The notes beneath the pieces are model-generated. The model was given only the letters and a program-made list of their open reading frames with translations. It was not told the origin of the DNA and did not search any database. The translations under genes were made by a program, and so were the position numbers. From Methylophaga pinxianii (lineage in GTDB: Bacteria > Pseudomonadota > Gammaproteobacteria > Nitrosococcales > Methylophagaceae), in NCBI RefSeq assembly GCF_020447225.1, contig NZ_JAJAEO010000188.1:81433-145432 (forward strand): a stretch of 64,000 nucleotides of DNA, given 5' to 3'. Of the stretch, positions 47,476-54,987 are shown piece after piece; position 1 is the first letter of the stretch, and each line of letters starts with the position of its first letter.

Positions 47476-48045
47476 ATGAAAAAAATGATTTTAACGCTAC
47501 TGGGCACGCTGGCTTTCCCGGCCATTGCGTTTGCGCATCCTGGCCATGATATGGCCAATTTTGTCAGTGGTTTTAGTCATCCTTTTACCGGCATTGATCA
47601 CCTGTTGGTGATGCTGGCGGTGGGATATTGGGCAGGTCAATCTCAATCAGCCGCCCGTTGGCAGCTACCACTTCAGTTTGTGTTATTTATGCTGGGAGGA
47701 GTGGTGCTAGGAGCCATGATTCCGGGAATGGCGTTTATTGAAGCCGCTATTGCCGTCAGTGTGCTGGCAATGGGCCTGGTGATTTTATTAAATACATCTT
47801 TCAATCGTGTATGGCAACTTGTGTTGACCACCGTGTTTGCGCTGTTACATGGCTTTGTTCATGGTCAGGAACTGGTGGCTGCCGGTAATGGCATGGCTGC
47901 CGTAGCAGGTATGTTGCTGGCCACAATAATTTTACTCAGTGCGGGCGTTTATCTGGCCAGTTTTAAAAATCAGCTTGGTCTGTTATTTCAACGTGGTTTT
48001 GCTGCGTTGTTAACGCTAAGCGGCGCCTATTTATTGATCATGTAA
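47476..48045 (+). CDS. ureJ: HupE/UreJ-family nickel transporter
   Basis: 189 residues. A signal peptide ends FAHPGHD; the mature start with His-Pro-Gly-His-Asp is the family hallmark and may bind nickel. About six membrane helices follow, with HPFTGIDHLLVMLAVGYWAGQ and LLHGFVHGQEL carrying more His/Glu. It probably imports nickel for urease. It is the last gene of the cluster and is followed by a hairpin. Confidence 0.88.
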   Translation: MKKMILTLLGTLAFPAIAFAHPGHDMANFVSGFSHPFTGIDHLLVMLAVGYWAGQSQSAARWQLPLQFVLFMLGGVVLGAMIPGMAFIEAAIAVSVLAMGLVILLNTSFNRVWQLVLTTVFALLHGFVHGQELVAAGNGMAAVAGMLLATIILLSAGVYLASFKNQLGLLFQRGFAALLTLSGAYLLIM

Positions 48046-48058
48046 ATGACATTTTACC

Positions 48059-48083
48059 GACGGGGGAGCTGTAATCCCCCGTC
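48059..48083 (+). terminator. G+C-rich hairpin ending the urease cluster
   Basis: Arms GACGGGGGA (48059-48067) and TCCCCCGTC (48075-48083) form a perfect 9-bp stem with a 7-base loop. There is no T-run, so it may terminate only partly. It lies between ureJ and the operator of the transporter-kinase gene. Confidence 0.6.
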
Positions 48084-48106
48084 TGACCTAGCGTTGAAAA
48101 CCTCAA

Positions 48107-48152
48107 TACGTAATATTACGTAGATAAAAACCCCGCAGGCATACGTTATGAT
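48107..48152 (+). promoter_or_regulatory. candidate activator site and promoter of the NCS1-kinase gene
   Basis: TACGTAATATTACGTA (48107-48122) is a perfect 16-bp palindrome. A -10-like TATGAT lies at 48147-48152, 24 bp downstream, with no convincing -35 box. It matches the site before the porin gene (34438-34453) at 13 of 16 bases and has almost the same distance to the -10, implying one shared regulator. Confidence 0.62.
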
Positions 48153-48175
48153 GCGATTGGTTAAGCTATACGTTA

Positions 48176-51100
48176 ATGTCACTCAATAAGATTGAGCGCG
48201 GAGATCCATCAAGCCATGGGCTAAATTTATCGGGAAGTAACGCTTTGATGGAGTCATCAGAAAATAATGCACCGCAACGTATTGTTAAAATCCGTCGTGA
48301 TTACAATACCTGGGTCGCCAATGAAACGCTGGAAGATTATGCCTTGCGTTTCACACCGCACTCATTCAGAAAGTGGTCGATTTTTCGTGTCTCCAATACC
48401 GCACTAGGCGCTATTTCCTTTCTGGTTTTAGAAGTTATTGGTGGCGCACTGGCCGTCAATTTTGGTTTTGTGAATGCCTTCTGGGCTATTCTGACCATCA
48501 GTCTGATTATTTTTCTCACCAGTTTGCCAATCAGTTATTACGCTGCCAAATATGGCCTGGATATGGATTTACTGACCCGTGGCGCGGGATTTGGCTATAT
48601 CGGCTCGACCATCTCTTCTTTTGTCTATGCCACTTTCACCTTTATTTTATTCGCGCTTGAAGCGGTGATCATGGCTTATGCACTGAGCATGTATTTCGAT
48701 TGGCCTATCTATGTCTGGTATTTGATTTCGGCCGTGGTTGTTATTCCGCTGGTGACGCATGGTGTGACCTTAATCAGCCGGATACAGATGATTACCCAGC
48801 CGATATGGCTGTTTTTAATGGTGCTGCCATTTATCTTTATTTTTGCCAAAGAGCCGAATGCCATTCGAGGCCTTATGAATTTTGCCGGTGGTTCGGGCTA
48901 TGACAGCGGTTTTAATATTTATATGTTTGGCACGGCCATCGCCATCGGCATGGCACTGATTCCTCAAGTAGGTGAACAAGTCGATTTCCTGCGATTTATG
49001 CCGGAAAAAACGCAAAAAAATCGCTTTCGCTGGCATTTGGGAGTAATTTTCGCAGGACCCGGTTGGATCTTTATCGGCATGTTGAAGATGTTTGCCGGGG
49101 TATTACTGGCCTATCTGGTGTTAATGGGCGCCAAGTCGGTCGAAGAAGCGGTCAACCCGACGTATATGTATCACGTCGCCTTTAGCTATGTGTTTTCCAA
49201 TGCCGATGTGTTGCTGGCGGTCACAGTGTTCTTTGTGGTGCTGTCACAAATCAAGATCAACATTACCAATGCCTATGCCGGTTCACTGGCCTGGTCTAAC
49301 TTCTTTGCCCGCTTGACGCACAGCCATCCTGGCCGCGTGGTGTGGTTATTATTTAATGTATTGATCGCCACTATGCTGATGTTGCTGGATGTGTTTCAGG
49401 CACTTGAGCAGATTTTAGGTTTGTACTCGAATATTGCGATTTCCTGGATCACAGCGGTGGTAGCAGATCTGGTGATTAATAAACCATTGGGTTTGAGTCC
49501 TAAGGGGGTCGAGTTCCGTCGCGCCTATTTATACGATATCAATCCGGTTGGTGTTGGCGCGATGGCTATGGCGTCCATACTGTCGGTTTTGGCATTTGTT
49601 GGCGCTTTTGGTCTGGAAGCGCAGTCCTTTTCGTCCTTTATTGCCATGTTTACCGCATTGATTTGTTCACCGCTGTTCGCCTGGTGGACCAAAGGAAAAT
49701 ATTATCTGGCGCGCCAACCGTATAAGTTTCATCCCGGAAAAACCAAAGAAACCTGCAGTATTTGTGAGCGTGAATATGAGATAGATGACGTTGCCTATTG
49801 CCCGGCTTATCAGGGGGCGATCTGTTCACTTTGCTGTTGTCTGGATGCACGCTGCAATGATGCCTGTAAACCGCATGCCAAGCTGGATTCGCAGTGGCAG
49901 GCAGCAATGACCAAACTGCTACCGAAGTCGCTTTGGGGCTATATTCAAAACGGAGTCGGCCATTACATACTGTTAATGGGCATGACCGTGTTATTGCTGG
50001 CGTCGATCTTCGGTTTGATTTATCTGCATATCTCATTAACCCTGACCGGAAATGCCGCCCAGATCCTGCCTGAAATTAGGGTTGGCTTTTTAAAAGCCTT
50101 TTTTGCTTTGGTCTTGGTGAGTGGCATCATCGTCTGGTGGCTGATTCTGACATCACAAAGTCGGAATGTGGCTCAGCAGGAATCCAACCATCAAACCAGC
50201 TTGTTACAACGTGAAATCATTTTGCATGAACAGACGGATGCTGAATTACAGCAAGCGCGGGTGGTTGCCGAACAGGCAAATCAGGCCAAAAGTCGTTATA
50301 TCACGGGTATCAGTCATGAACTGCGAACGCCGTTAAACAGCATTCTGGGCTATGCCCAGTTAATGGATAACAATGTGGATGTCAGCAGCGAAAATAAAAA
50401 TGCGATCAAGGTCATTCTGCGGAGTGGTGAACATTTACTATCGTTGATTGAAGGCACTCTGGATATTGCCCGCATTGAGGGTGGAAAACTGCAATTTGAT
50501 ATCAAATCACTGCGTTTTCCTCAATATATCCAGCAAATTATCAGCATGTTTGAATTGCAGGCACTGAATAAAGGGCTGAAATTTGAATATGAAATCAGCT
50601 CTGATTTACCAAGAATTGTACGCGCGGATCATAAACGCTTAAGCCAGATCCTGATTAACATCATTGGTAATGCAGTGAAATATACGCAAGAGGGAGCGAT
50701 TCAGTTACGCTTTAACCATGCTCGTGAATTTTTATCGATAGAAGTTGAAGATACCGGTCCGGGCATTAAACAGTCCGAGTTAGATAAAATATTTGAACCT
50801 TTTGTCCGAGGCAGTGCTGCTCAGGGTGTCGGCGGAACGGGATTAGGACTGACCATCAGCAAATTGCTTACCGAGTTGATGGGCGGTGTCTTGCATGTGG
50901 AAAGTCAGGTTGGCAAAGGCACCATCTTTTTTGTCAGACTGTTCCTGCCATCAGTACGAGTTGAAGAAGACTTACCGCTGATTTCGAACCGGATGCCTGT
51001 AGGCTATAAAGGACCGCGCCGTAAACTGCTGATAGTGGATAATGAGCCGGTTGATCGCGAATTACTGCTCAATATTCTTGAGCCGTTAGGGTTCGAGGTC

Positions 51101-51634
51101 AGGGAAGCTGCATCGGGTGCGGAATGTCTGCGTATCTATCCGGAATTTCAACCAGAAATCATTTTTATGGATCTGGCGATGCCGGAAATGGATGGCTGGG
51201 AAACCTGCCATTTGATTCGTAATGTGCATAAATCGGATGTGAAAATCGGCATCATCTCTGCCAATGCCTTTGATAAAAACCTGGAAAACTCTTCAGGGAT
51301 TACCGACAAGGACTTTATTTTAAAACCCGTCAATTTATACGAATTGATCGGTTGGATCGGTGAGCGATTAGATCTGCAATGGATAGAAAGCCAAGAGGAG
51401 CTGGCAAAGGCGTCAGCGGTAACGGATTATGCTTTGCCCCCAGCCGAAGTGTTGAACGACCTATTAGAGATGATCAACATGGGATATCTGGTTGGGGTGC
51501 GTAAGCTGATCCAGGAAATCGATGAAAAAGGATTGGCCTGTGCACAGTTTGTGACAGAAATGCGCCAAATGTCTGAAAAATTTCAATTAGGGACAATGAA
51601 AACATTTATTGAAGAGAAATTAGCTGATGTCTGA
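48176..51634 (+). CDS. NCS1-type transporter fused to a hybrid histidine kinase
   Basis: 1152 residues. Residues about 60-510 are a twelve-helix NCS1 (cytosine/allantoin-permease-like) transporter with LLTRGAGFGYIGSTISSFVYA and SQIKINITNAYAGSLAWSNFF. A Cys-rich knuckle from Cys527 to about 567 (CSICEREY, then CSLCCC and CNDACKPH) follows, then two more helices. A coiled coil leads to HisKA (His714 in GISHELRTPLNSILGYAQ), HATPase (NAVKYTQEG, DTGPGI, GGTGLGLTISK) and a receiver with Asp999 (FMDLAMPEMDGWE). It probably senses a urea- or amide-like compound by transport or binding. An ATG at 48248 is an alternative start. It overlaps its regulator gene by 8 bp. Confidence 0.9.
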   Translation: MSLNKIERGDPSSHGLNLSGSNALMESSENNAPQRIVKIRRDYNTWVANETLEDYALRFTPHSFRKWSIFRVSNTALGAISFLVLEVIGGALAVNFGFVNAFWAILTISLIIFLTSLPISYYAAKYGLDMDLLTRGAGFGYIGSTISSFVYATFTFILFALEAVIMAYALSMYFDWPIYVWYLISAVVVIPLVTHGVTLISRIQMITQPIWLFLMVLPFIFIFAKEPNAIRGLMNFAGGSGYDSGFNIYMFGTAIAIGMALIPQVGEQVDFLRFMPEKTQKNRFRWHLGVIFAGPGWIFIGMLKMFAGVLLAYLVLMGAKSVEEAVNPTYMYHVAFSYVFSNADVLLAVTVFFVVLSQIKINITNAYAGSLAWSNFFARLTHSHPGRVVWLLFNVLIATMLMLLDVFQALEQILGLYSNIAISWITAVVADLVINKPLGLSPKGVEFRRAYLYDINPVGVGAMAMASILSVLAFVGAFGLEAQSFSSFIAMFTALICSPLFAWWTKGKYYLARQPYKFHPGKTKETCSICEREYEIDDVAYCPAYQGAICSLCCCLDARCNDACKPHAKLDSQWQAAMTKLLPKSLWGYIQNGVGHYILLMGMTVLLLASIFGLIYLHISLTLTGNAAQILPEIRVGFLKAFFALVLVSGIIVWWLILTSQSRNVAQQESNHQTSLLQREIILHEQTDAELQQARVVAEQANQAKSRYITGISHELRTPLNSILGYAQLMDNNVDVSSENKNAIKVILRSGEHLLSLIEGTLDIARIEGGKLQFDIKSLRFPQYIQQIISMFELQALNKGLKFEYEISSDLPRIVRADHKRLSQILINIIGNAVKYTQEGAIQLRFNHAREFLSIEVEDTGPGIKQSELDKIFEPFVRGSAAQGVGGTGLGLTISKLLTELMGGVLHVESQVGKGTIFFVRLFLPSVRVEEDLPLISNRMPVGYKGPRRKLLIVDNEPVDRELLLNILEPLGFEVREAASGAECLRIYPEFQPEIIFMDLAMPEMDGWETCHLIRNVHKSDVKIGIISANAFDKNLENSSGITDKDFILKPVNLYELIGWIGERLDLQWIESQEELAKASAVTDYALPPAEVLNDLLEMINMGYLVGVRKLIQEIDEKGLACAQFVTEMRQMSEKFQLGTMKTFIEEKLADV

Positions 51635-52583
51635 AAGTTCGCTTAATGCTGTAGTGTTGGTGGTCGATGACACACCCGATACGCTGGCACTTTTACACGA
51701 TGCTTTAGTTGAATCTGGTTATACCGTTTTGGTGGCTGATAATGGTAAGTCAGCGTTAAAAATCAGCCTCGAAGCCACTCCTGATATTGTGTTGCTGGAT
51801 GCGCTGATGCCGGGTATGGATGGCTTTGAAGTCTGCCGAATCCTCAAGCAGGATTTGAATACCCGCCACATTCCGGTGATTTTTATGACCGGTTTGACCG
51901 AGTCTGAACATGTTGTGGCCGGATTTTCAGCAGGTGGTATTGATTACGTTACCAAACCGTTGAGTCCTATCGAAGTTATTGCCCGAATTAATACGCATCT
52001 GAAAAACTCACGTTTGATTAATCAGACCCAGGGAGCATTGGATGCCTTTGGCCAGGCAGCTATCGCGGTATTGCCCAAGACCGGTAAGATTATCTGGCAG
52101 ACGCCGCTTGCCCGCCAATTGATTGAAAAATACCTGGCACCAGAACAGGGCATGTTAATTCAGGATACACCCTATCCCTTGCAGGAATGGGTCCTGCAAT
52201 TACATCAAGGTGGCGAACGACGGTTACGCCCGTATATCGTGCACAAACCGACCGGACGGCTTATCTTTAATGCCGCCGATCTGCAAAGTGAGGAGCAATG
52301 GCTGATTCTGTTACGTGAAGAGTCTGAGACAGCGCAGATTGAAGCTTTGAGAGCGATCTTTAATCTAACCAATCGCGAGTCGGAAGTGTTGCACTGGGTT
52401 ATTTTGGGCAAAACCGATAAAAGTATCGGTGAAATTCTCGGCACCAGTCCTCGCACAGTAAACAAACATATGGAACATGTATTCACCAAACTTGGCGTAG
52501 AAACCCGCACTGCTGCGGCATCACTCGCCGTCAACAAACTTCGTTCACTTAGTGGCAGCAACAGTTTTGGTGCGGTGGAATAA
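51627..52583 (+). CDS. LuxR/NarL-type response regulator paired with the NCS1-kinase
   Basis: 318 residues. The receiver domain (about 1-120) has the acidic pair at 14-15, Asp58 in LLDALMPGMDG and Lys in DYVTKPLSP. A linker domain of about 110 residues precedes the C-terminal LuxR helix-turn-helix (about 245-310: LTNRESEVLHWVILGKTDKSIGEILGTSPRTVNKHMEHVFTKLGV). It starts inside the kinase gene's end, so the two are coupled. It is the natural candidate to bind the TACG-N8-CGTA sites. A terminator follows at 52593. Confidence 0.92.
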   Translation: MSESSLNAVVLVVDDTPDTLALLHDALVESGYTVLVADNGKSALKISLEATPDIVLLDALMPGMDGFEVCRILKQDLNTRHIPVIFMTGLTESEHVVAGFSAGGIDYVTKPLSPIEVIARINTHLKNSRLINQTQGALDAFGQAAIAVLPKTGKIIWQTPLARQLIEKYLAPEQGMLIQDTPYPLQEWVLQLHQGGERRLRPYIVHKPTGRLIFNAADLQSEEQWLILLREESETAQIEALRAIFNLTNRESEVLHWVILGKTDKSIGEILGTSPRTVNKHMEHVFTKLGVETRTAAASLAVNKLRSLSGSNSFGAVE

Positions 52584-52592
52584 CGTTTAGTC

Positions 52593-52611
52593 AGGTGTTT
52601 CCACACCTTTT
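52593..52611 (+). terminator. Rho-independent terminator after the response regulator
   Basis: AGGTGT (52593-52598) and ACACCT (52603-52608) form a 6-bp stem with a TTCC loop, followed by TTTTAATTTT. The stem is short, but position and T-rich tail fit the end of the kinase-regulator operon. Confidence 0.65.
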
Positions 52612-52700
52612 AATTTTAAATCCTTCGTGAATTACAACGGCGTGATCATGAAAAAACATTGAACAGGCTCTATCGGCCTCACTGTCCTTCAGGAGCACCC

Positions 52701-53579
52701 ATGATCAAAGTCGGCACGGTAAAACAAATCTGGCGTTATCCGGTAAAAGGTATGGCAGGCGAAAGCCTGAACTATTGCCATCTGGGTGAGAAGGGCCTGC
52801 AGGGTGATCGTATCTGGGCTATACAGGACACGGCACGCCAAGAGATCCAAAGCTGCAAATTCAGACCGCAGTTATTACGTTGTGTGGCTCGTTGCCGAAG
52901 TGCTGAGATGACAGGTTCTCATGATGAAGTGGATATTGTGTTTCCGGATGGCCGGGTGGTTGGTAGCGACGATCCGTTAATCGATGAGCTGTTATCAGAA
53001 CTTATCGGTCATGCTTCGACACTGGAAGCGTTACGCCCGTTGTCTCAATTAGATTTTTATCGTCGTCACAAAAAAGATGCCCATACCTGGCTGGAGGAAC
53101 TTAAGGCAACGTTTGAACGCGAAGCGGGGGAACCGTTACCAGCGATTCTGGATGACTTGCCTGCAGCAGCAGTAGATTTTGTCTCAGTGCCAGGCACGTT
53201 TTTTCTGGTGACACCTTTTCATTTGCTCACCACAGCCACGCTTGCCCATATGCAGCAACTGAATCCGCAAGCAGATTGGGATGTGCAACGCTTTCGCCCA
53301 AATGTCGTCATTGAAACTTTGCCGGGAATGCAAGGGCTAGTGGAACAAGCCTGGGTAGCCAATAAATTGCGTATCGGACGAGCTACCATAGACTGTAATA
53401 GCACTACCCCACGTTGTGGTGCCGTCACACGCCAGCAACAAACACTGGAGTCAGATAGCAGCGTTTTACGAACCATTGTGCAAAAAGCGGATCAAAATCT
53501 GGGTATATACGGAGCGATCACCCAAAGTGCCGTTATTCGGGTCGGTGACGAGGTTTTTCTGCAAACAGCCTCTTGTTAG
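52701..53579 (+). CDS. MOSC-domain protein
   Basis: 292 residues from the ATG preceded by AGGAG. The N-terminal part has YPVKGMAGESL, the MOSC N-terminal barrel, and the C-terminal MOSC domain has FRPNVVIE and the conserved Cys in TTPRCGAVTRQQQ. MOSC proteins handle molybdenum cofactor sulfur or act in reductive detoxification of N-hydroxylated compounds. The partner enzyme is not in the window. The insert between the two halves is helical. Confidence 0.85.
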   Translation: MIKVGTVKQIWRYPVKGMAGESLNYCHLGEKGLQGDRIWAIQDTARQEIQSCKFRPQLLRCVARCRSAEMTGSHDEVDIVFPDGRVVGSDDPLIDELLSELIGHASTLEALRPLSQLDFYRRHKKDAHTWLEELKATFEREAGEPLPAILDDLPAAAVDFVSVPGTFFLVTPFHLLTTATLAHMQQLNPQADWDVQRFRPNVVIETLPGMQGLVEQAWVANKLRIGRATIDCNSTTPRCGAVTRQQQTLESDSSVLRTIVQKADQNLGIYGAITQSAVIRVGDEVFLQTASC

Positions 53580-53718
53580 TCGTTATTAGATTGCCTTGAA
53601 AGGTTTCTTCCTGAGATTTGCTCATTTCAGCACAAAAAATTTGTATAAAACAAAGAAACTTAATACAAATTAGATTAATCTTATTCAGCACGAATAAACT
53701 TGAAGTTGAAGGTATACA

Positions 53719-54960
53719 TTGCAACGACTCGCAATAACATTGACGTTGAGTAGCATGCTTTATGGATGCGCTGGATACCAGCCCAAGGATCTGTTTGCTC
53801 AGTCCAAACATTGGCTCGAAAAAACCAGTGAAAGATTAGAAACGCTGAATTCTGCAAACTCAAAAACACATAACTACGACACCGAGGTCAATACGCTCTT
53901 TGCACAGCCTTATATTGACCCGTTGACGGATTACATCAATCGACATATTGATGATAAAAACCGGGCAGAACCATTACGCAAAGTCAGCAACGAACGTAAA
54001 GTCCGCTGCCAGAAAATTGCGGATTTATATGCAAAACGTCCACTTACCCAAGCCTCATTAAACCGCTATCAGGCTGGTTATAATTACTCTTGCCCGAAAG
54101 ATGTCGAAGCTTTTGCATTGCGTTTGGCCGACACGGAAAAACCAGAAACTTCTGAATCAGCAAGCGCTCCCTCCGATATTTCACCGACTGCAGTTAAACC
54201 GGTTCTTGATCAAGCGATTGTTTCCAATGTGAATAAAGAGCAGTTAAATGACTGTTATCTGTTAACCACTATCAGCAATTTCCGTGAAGCCAAACAGGCG
54301 TGTCTGTCACCCGCTACTGAAGGTGATGCCCGAGCTCAATTAAATATGGCGATTATTCACAAAGCCATGGGCGAATATCCCCAGTCATTTGAATGGGCTG
54401 AAAAAGTACAAGATCAGTCACCTCGGGCCCGTTATTTACTCGGTGAACTTTATGCCTCAGGACAAGGCGTCAAGCAGAATGATAAAGCCGCATTTAATGC
54501 GTTTGAGAAGGCCGGAGAAGAAGGCTATGCCGATGCGCAATATATGACTGCATGGTGTTATGAATCGGGAATTGGTACTCGCAAGAATCCGGAACAGGCC
54601 ATCAAGTGGTATCAGCGTGCGGCACTGAATAACAATGTTCCTGCGAAACATTCTTTGGGGGCGCTACTGGTTCAGCAAAACAGTACGCCTTCCAGTCTGC
54701 GGAATGGTCAAAACTGGTTGATAGAAGCTGCTCGTGCTGGCTATGACGAATCGTCTTTGTTACTGGGTCAGTTGCTGCAGGAAAGTGAACAGCCGGACGA
54801 TAAAGCTGAAGCTTTGGTCTGGTATGAAGTGGCTCAGCAGCAAGGTTCACCTGAAGCCGTCGAGCTTGCTAAAAAACTGCGTAAAGACGTCAGCCCCGAA
54901 GCACTGAATACTGCTCGCCGGCAAATCCATCGAATTTTGGATGGCGAAAGTAATGGATGA
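53719..54960 (+). CDS. Sel1-repeat lipoprotein
   Basis: 413 residues starting at a TTG with GAAGG 8 bases upstream. The signal peptide ends in lipobox LYGC. After a charged, poorly conserved N-terminal half come Sel1-like repeats (about 200-390): ARYLLGELYASGQGVKQNDKAAFNAFEKAGEEG and AQYMTAWCYESGIGTRKNPEQAIKWYQRAA are clear units. Such lipoproteins mediate protein contacts in the periplasm. It lies 27 bp upstream of the GGDEF-EAL gene and is probably co-transcribed. Confidence 0.82.
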   Translation: MQRLAITLTLSSMLYGCAGYQPKDLFAQSKHWLEKTSERLETLNSANSKTHNYDTEVNTLFAQPYIDPLTDYINRHIDDKNRAEPLRKVSNERKVRCQKIADLYAKRPLTQASLNRYQAGYNYSCPKDVEAFALRLADTEKPETSESASAPSDISPTAVKPVLDQAIVSNVNKEQLNDCYLLTTISNFREAKQACLSPATEGDARAQLNMAIIHKAMGEYPQSFEWAEKVQDQSPRARYLLGELYASGQGVKQNDKAAFNAFEKAGEEGYADAQYMTAWCYESGIGTRKNPEQAIKWYQRAALNNNVPAKHSLGALLVQQNSTPSSLRNGQNWLIEAARAGYDESSLLLGQLLQESEQPDDKAEALVWYEVAQQQGSPEAVELAKKLRKDVSPEALNTARRQIHRILDGESNG

Positions 54961-54987
54961 TAGCTTGTCTGAGAGTGTGGTCTGCTG

